Assembly: GCA_045650425.1 (NCBI GenBank)
Contig: JAZRRD010000065.1
Coordinates: 1-8,239 of the forward strand
Length of the DNA: 8,239 bases
Reading direction: 5' to 3'
Source of the DNA: RGIG1752 sp045650425
GTDB lineage: Bacteria > Bacillota_I > Bacilli_A > RF39 > UBA660
A program made the translations under genes and the position numbers. How positions within the stretch are numbered: the stretch's first letter is position 1; every line of letters starts with the position of its first letter. The notes under the pieces are model-generated. The model was not told the origin of the DNA, did no database searches, and saw only the letters and a program-made list of their open reading frames with translations. Below, piece by piece: positions 5,821 through 8,239 of this stretch.

Positions 5821-5841
5821 CAATCCAACAAATTTTTGGAA

Positions 5842-5849
5842 AGGAAAGG
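5842..5849 (+). promoter_or_regulatory. Ribosome binding site fixing the transposase start
   Basis: AGGAAAGG, seven bases before the ATG at 5857. The frame is open from an ATG at 5797, outside the insertion sequence, which cannot be the element's own start. Confidence 0.75.
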
Positions 5850-5856
5850 TAAACTA

Positions 5857-6792
5857 ATGAGTAAACCAAAAATTACTCAGCAAATGAGATACCGTGAGTC
5901 TCTCATTAAATACGCCGATAAACATGGCGTAACCAAAGCGAGTCGTGTTTACAATGTAAACAGACAATACATCTATCGTTGGATGAAAAGATACGATGGA
6001 ACAATACGTTCTTTAGGAAACTTAAGTAAGAAACCCAAATGTCATCCGAATCAACATACACCTGAAGAATTAAAATTAATAAAGGATGTGTTTGATAAAA
6101 ATGCCAATACTGGTTTGACTATTTTCTGGATTAAATTGAAACAACGTGGTTATACAAGAAGTGTAACTAGCTTGTATAATCAACTTAAAAAGTTGAATCT
6201 AAAATTTAATAAACCCAGAAAAAAGAAAATAAAAAGAGACGTCAAACCTTATGTTCAGATGACGTTTCCCAGAGAACGTGTTCAGATAGATGTAAAAATC
6301 GTTCCACAAAAATGTATTGTTGGCCAGTTCAAATTATATCAATATACAGCAATAGATGAATATAGTCGTTATCGTTATCTAAAAATATATGGAGAAAAAT
6401 CAACATATACATCATATAAATTTTTGCAAGAAGTAATAAAAAGATTTAGGTTTAAAATTTATACAATAAGAACAGATAACGGATTAGAATTTACCAAACG
6501 ACTAATAACAAATGATATAACTAATAAGACAATATTTGAACATGGCCTAAACAAATATGGAATTGCTCATGACTTAATAAAACCATATACGCCAAAACAT
6601 AATGGAAAAGTTGAAAGAAGTCATCGCAAAGATAATGAACGATTTTATGCTACGCATCGCTTTTATTCATTAGAAGACGCCAATAAACAATTGCGAAAAT
6701 ATTTAAAGGAATATAATAATTTTCCAATGCAACCGTTAAATTGGCGATCTCCGAATGAATTGCTTCGTGATTATTTTAATAAATTAAAATAA
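5857..6792 (+). CDS. IS481-like DDE transposase
   Basis: 311 residues. It has an N-terminal helix-turn-helix region (about 10-50: RESLIKYADKHGVTKASRVYNVNRQYIYRW in two helices), an HTH-like linker to about residue 110, and an integrase catalytic core. Candidate catalytic residues are Asp145 (VQIDVK), Asp207 (TDNGLEF) and Glu253 (HNGKVERSH). The Asp-Glu spacing is 45 residues, longer than the usual 35, which I recall as a feature of this Gram-positive subgroup with KPYTPKHNGKVERSHRKDNE. The protein cuts and joins the element ends. Start is set by the ribosome binding site at 5842. It uses CGT and CGC arginine codons several times, unlike neighbouring genes that use mostly AGA, a sign of recent arrival. 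No frameshift or stop interrupts it. Confidence 0.93.
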   Translation: MSKPKITQQMRYRESLIKYADKHGVTKASRVYNVNRQYIYRWMKRYDGTIRSLGNLSKKPKCHPNQHTPEELKLIKDVFDKNANTGLTIFWIKLKQRGYTRSVTSLYNQLKKLNLKFNKPRKKKIKRDVKPYVQMTFPRERVQIDVKIVPQKCIVGQFKLYQYTAIDEYSRYRYLKIYGEKSTYTSYKFLQEVIKRFRFKIYTIRTDNGLEFTKRLITNDITNKTIFEHGLNKYGIAHDLIKPYTPKHNGKVERSHRKDNERFYATHRFYSLEDANKQLRKYLKEYNNFPMQPLNWRSPNELLRDYFNKLK

Positions 6793-6800
6793 TCTATGTT

Positions 6801-6837
6801 GGTTTGTCGTGACTGTGTCACTTATGTTTGACAAACC
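6801..6837. repeat. Nested hairpin at the right end of the insertion sequence
   Basis: GGTTTGTC (6801-6808) pairs with GACAAACC (6830-6837), the latter being part of the right terminal repeat; inside, GTGAC (6809-6813) pairs with GTCAC (6817-6821) around TGT, leaving an eight-base bulge on one side. The inner copy of GGTTTGTC duplicates part of the terminal repeat. It may bind transposase or stop transcripts; no T-tract follows. Confidence 0.7.
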
Positions 6838-6841
6838 TACA
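6826..6841 (-). repeat. Right terminal inverted repeat
   Basis: Exact reverse complement of the left repeat at 5805-5820. Confidence 0.93.
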
Positions 6842-6915
6842 GCATTTCACAATAGAATAATTTAACTTAAAATTATTATTTAATATTTATAAATTTTATA
6901 TTTTGATAATAATAT

Positions 6916-7188
6916 TTAGATATTCTTCAAATAATCTTCTAATTCAGATAATTTTATCTTATTAGATAGATTCTCTATGAATATTTCGTTAGAAAAATTA
7001 AATATTAAAAATGTTTTATCTTTAATAATAATTCTATTAGGTTCAATATAAGTTAAGTTAGTTTTATCTATCTTTCTAATATTGCCATTTATAATAGTAA
7101 GTGTTGTTTTAGAAAACTCACATATTAGTTCTAACTTCCTTTTTAACGATTCTTCAATAGGTAATTCTTCTTTAATAATAGTTACCAC
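6916..7188 (-). CDS. Small protein of unknown function (90 residues)
   Basis: I do not recognise this protein. It starts with GTG at 7188, supported by AAAGGA seven bases upstream; an ATG nearby at 7196 is in a frame that stops at once. No signal peptide, membrane segment or cysteine cluster (one Cys). It begins with a helix (EESLKRKLELICEFSKTT), followed by what look like four or five short beta strands (LTIINGN, NLTYIEPNRIIIKDKTFLIFNF, NEIFIENL) and a final helix LSELEDYLKN. The alternating beta pattern faintly recalls small YabP/YqfC-type sporulation proteins, but not enough to name it. It lies downstream of the tRNA-Leu terminator on the same strand and 74 bases from the insertion sequence, and may depend on a promoter just upstream that I cannot pick out. 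Confidence 0.65.
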   Translation of the reverse strand: MVTIIKEELPIEESLKRKLELICEFSKTTLTIINGNIRKIDKTNLTYIEPNRIIIKDKTFLIFNFSNEIFIENLSNKIKLSELEDYLKNI

Positions 7189-7225
7189 AATACCATCCTT
7201 TCTTTCTAGGATAGTTTCTTAAACA

Positions 7226-7255
7226 CAAAAAAACTAATCCATTTCTGAATTAGTT
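7226..7255 (-). terminator. Intrinsic terminator of tRNA-Leu
   Basis: On the minus strand AACTAATTC (7255-7247), loop AGAAAT, GGATTAGTT (7240-7232), then TTTTT. Nine pairs with one G-U. It separates the tRNA from the gene at 7188. Confidence 0.8.
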
Positions 7256-7265
7256 ATTCATTAAA

Positions 7266-7282
7266 GCTCGAAAAGTTCGAGC
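7266..7282 (-). other. Short perfect hairpin just 3' of tRNA-Leu
   Basis: GCTCGAA and TTCGAGC pair around a three-base loop, 11 bases after the mature 3' end of the tRNA. It is followed by only three T, so it may be a weak first terminator or a guard for 3' processing. Confidence 0.5.
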
Positions 7283-7293
7283 AGATTTCCTTA

Positions 7294-7379
7294 TGGTACC
7301 GGTAGTCGGACTCGAACCGACACGGGCAGAACCCACTTGATTTTGAGTCAAGCATGACTACCAATTCCATCATACCGGC
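7294..7379 (-). tRNA. tRNA-Leu (anticodon CAA)
   Basis: 86 bases with encoded CCA. The anticodon stem CTTGA/TCAAG closes CTCAAAA, giving anticodon CAA, which reads UUG. The long variable arm with GGG/CCC around a small loop marks a class II tRNA. T arm GTCGGTTCGAGTCCGAC is standard and the discriminator is A73, as expected for leucine. The acceptor stem GCCGGTA/TACCGGT has a G1-U72 end pair instead of the usual G-C. It has its own promoter and terminator. Confidence 0.95.
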
Positions 7380-7389
7380 ATGTGAAATA

Positions 7390-7417
7390 ATTATATCACA
7401 TTTGTTTATAAATTCAA
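7390..7417 (-). promoter_or_regulatory. Promoter of tRNA-Leu
   Basis: On the minus strand TTGAAT (7417-7412), 16 bases, then a perfect TATAAT (7395-7390) preceded by TGA (extended -10 form TGn). The -10 lies inside an inverted repeat ATGTGA...TCACAT that runs from 7401 to the base before the tRNA. Confidence 0.7.
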
Positions 7418-7428
7418 AGAAATTATTA

Positions 7429-7983
7429 CTAATTTTCCTTGTATTTAGAATTATATAAATCTTCTACTTTTTCCTCAGGAATTTCTATTTCTTCAATATT
7501 TGGTAATTCTTCTAAGGAAAGTAATCCTAGATAATCTAAAAATTCATTTGTTACTGAATAAAGTATTGGTCTACCTGGAAGTTCTGATCTTCCTACTTCT
7601 TTTACTAGATTACGATAAACTAATTTTTTTAACTGATAACTACTATCTACACCTCTTATTTCATCTATATAAGAACGTGTTACTGGTGAATTATAAGCAA
7701 TTACTGCTAATGTTTCTAATGCAGCTTGACTTAGTTCACTTTGTTGCTCAACTTCTACTAATTTCTCATAATATTCATTATGTTCTTTTTTTGTTACTAA
7801 TTTATATTTATCTGCAATAAATTCTATATTTATTCCTCTTTTTGAATTAGAATATTCTTCTTTCAATTTAAAAATCAATTCTTCTAATTCATTAGAATCT
7901 ATTTCTAGTATATCTATTAATCTTTCTTTTTCTATACCTTCATTACCCACAACAAAAAGTATTCCCTCTAATACACCTTGCAT
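7429..7983 (-). CDS. scpB: Segregation and condensation protein B
   Basis: 184 residues, normal for ScpB. Two winged-helix domains: residues about 1-80 (MQGVLEGILFVVGNEGI at the start) and about 85-160, which contains the family's best-kept stretch SQAALETLAVIAYNSPVTR, then EIRGVDS, KEVGRSELPGRPILYSVT and FLDYLGLLSLEELP. ScpB dimers bind ScpA and, with SMC, form the complex that compacts and separates chromosomes. The ATG at 7983 has AAGGTGA upstream and shares one base with the stop of scpA (TAATG), so the two are translationally coupled. The acidic tail EIEEIEIPEEKVEDL is common. No terminator is obvious after it before the tRNA-Leu promoter. Confidence 0.96.
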   Translation of the reverse strand: MQGVLEGILFVVGNEGIEKERLIDILEIDSNELEELIFKLKEEYSNSKRGINIEFIADKYKLVTKKEHNEYYEKLVEVEQQSELSQAALETLAVIAYNSPVTRSYIDEIRGVDSSYQLKKLVYRNLVKEVGRSELPGRPILYSVTNEFLDYLGLLSLEELPNIEEIEIPEEKVEDLYNSKYKEN

Positions 7984-8239
7984 TATACTTCACCTTTTCC
8001 TTCGATAAGAATATTATCAAAATTCTTATCTTGTTTTATACTTAATTCTTGATTTCTAGCCATAGTTAAAATAGATAAAAATGTAACCACTATATAATCT
8101 TTAGTCATAACATCAAATAATTCAGTAAATTCTACTTGTTTTTTAGCTTTTAAAATATTTCTAATTTGACTACTTCTTTCTGTAACTGAATATTCTTTAG
8201 TTGCAACTTTAGTACTTAGAGGTTTATCTAATTCTTTTT
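7983..8239 (-). CDS. scpA: Segregation and condensation protein A, C-terminal part
   Basis: Open from the right edge to TAA at 7985-7983, giving the last 84 residues of the protein. The segment EFTELFDVMTKDYIVVTFLSILTMARNQELSIKQDKNFDNILI is the C-terminal winged helix by which the ScpA kleisin binds the SMC head (family pattern VVTFLALLEL). Its neighbour scpB and the one-base overlap confirm it. The N-terminal part lies outside the window. Confidence 0.93.
   Translation of the reverse strand, partial: KELDKPLSTKVATKEYSVTERSSQIRNILKAKKQVEFTELFDVMTKDYIVVTFLSILTMARNQELSIKQDKNFDNILIEGKGEV

Larger units (their letters stand above)
5805..6841 (+). mobile_element. Complete IS481-like insertion sequence
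   Basis: 1037 bases bounded by perfect 16-bp terminal inverted repeats TGTAGGTTTGTCAAAC (5805-5820) and its complement (6826-6841), with TGT...ACA ends. It carries one full-length DDE transposase gene on the plus strand. No target duplication is visible: the left flank ends ...GCACAG and the right flank begins GCATTT. Both ends and the gene are intact, so the copy may still be active. Confidence 0.9.

Noticed and set aside
5797..5856. N-terminal extension of the transposase from an ATG outside the element
   Set aside because: The codons run through the terminal repeat and begin outside the insertion sequence; a ribosome binding site marks the ATG at 5857.
7500..7820. Leucine-rich plus-strand frame inside scpB
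   Set aside because: Antisense shadow of scpB, with no ribosome binding site.

Overview
The window is very AT-rich DNA from a low-GC Gram-positive bacterium (Bacillota, perhaps an uncultured gut-type Bacilli or Clostridia). The evidence is Gram-positive-type scpA-scpB, a short rpoZ, AGGAGG-like ribosome binding sites, two CotF-like spore-coat proteins and strong AGA codon preference. TGG encodes Trp and TGA is used as a stop (end of the gene at 3264), so the standard bacterial code applies, not the mycoplasma one. Species cannot be read from the window.

Positions 1-2813, plus strand: the 3' end of a polysaccharide-deacetylase-like gene, a type IV pilin-like gene (302-658), a large DUF2779-type protein joining a RecB/Cas4-like nuclease to a DnaQ-like exonuclease (667-2538), and rpoZ (2613-2813). 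The pilin-like and DUF2779 genes are tightly coupled. rpoZ appears to have its own promoter and lacks its usual neighbours gmk and coaBC/priA. tRNA-Ala(UGC) follows at 2865-2941 with a strong terminator.

Positions 2993-4004, minus strand: transcription converges on the tRNA. In order of transcription this block has a DNA-deoxyinosine glycosylase and two small overlapping CotF-like coat-protein genes, ending in a terminator next to that of the tRNA.

Positions 4005-5735: the least explained part. A minus-strand structured RNA candidate ending in a strong intrinsic terminator (4053-4165) sits upstream of the glycosylase. Divergent from it, a good promoter preceded by an uninterrupted run of 24 T drives a 441-residue protein that I do not recognise, followed by a terminator. 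This RNA plus T24 plus orphan-gene arrangement, beside an insertion sequence, is the best candidate here for something undescribed.

Positions 5805-6841: a complete 1037-bp IS481-like insertion sequence with perfect 16-bp inverted repeats, an intact DDE transposase, and a nested hairpin at its right end.

Positions 6916-8239, minus strand: conserved chromosomal genes read as scpA (partial), scpB, tRNA-Leu(CAA) with its own promoter and terminator, then a 90-residue protein of unknown function. ScpA and ScpB are the kleisin and winged-helix partners of SMC in chromosome segregation.
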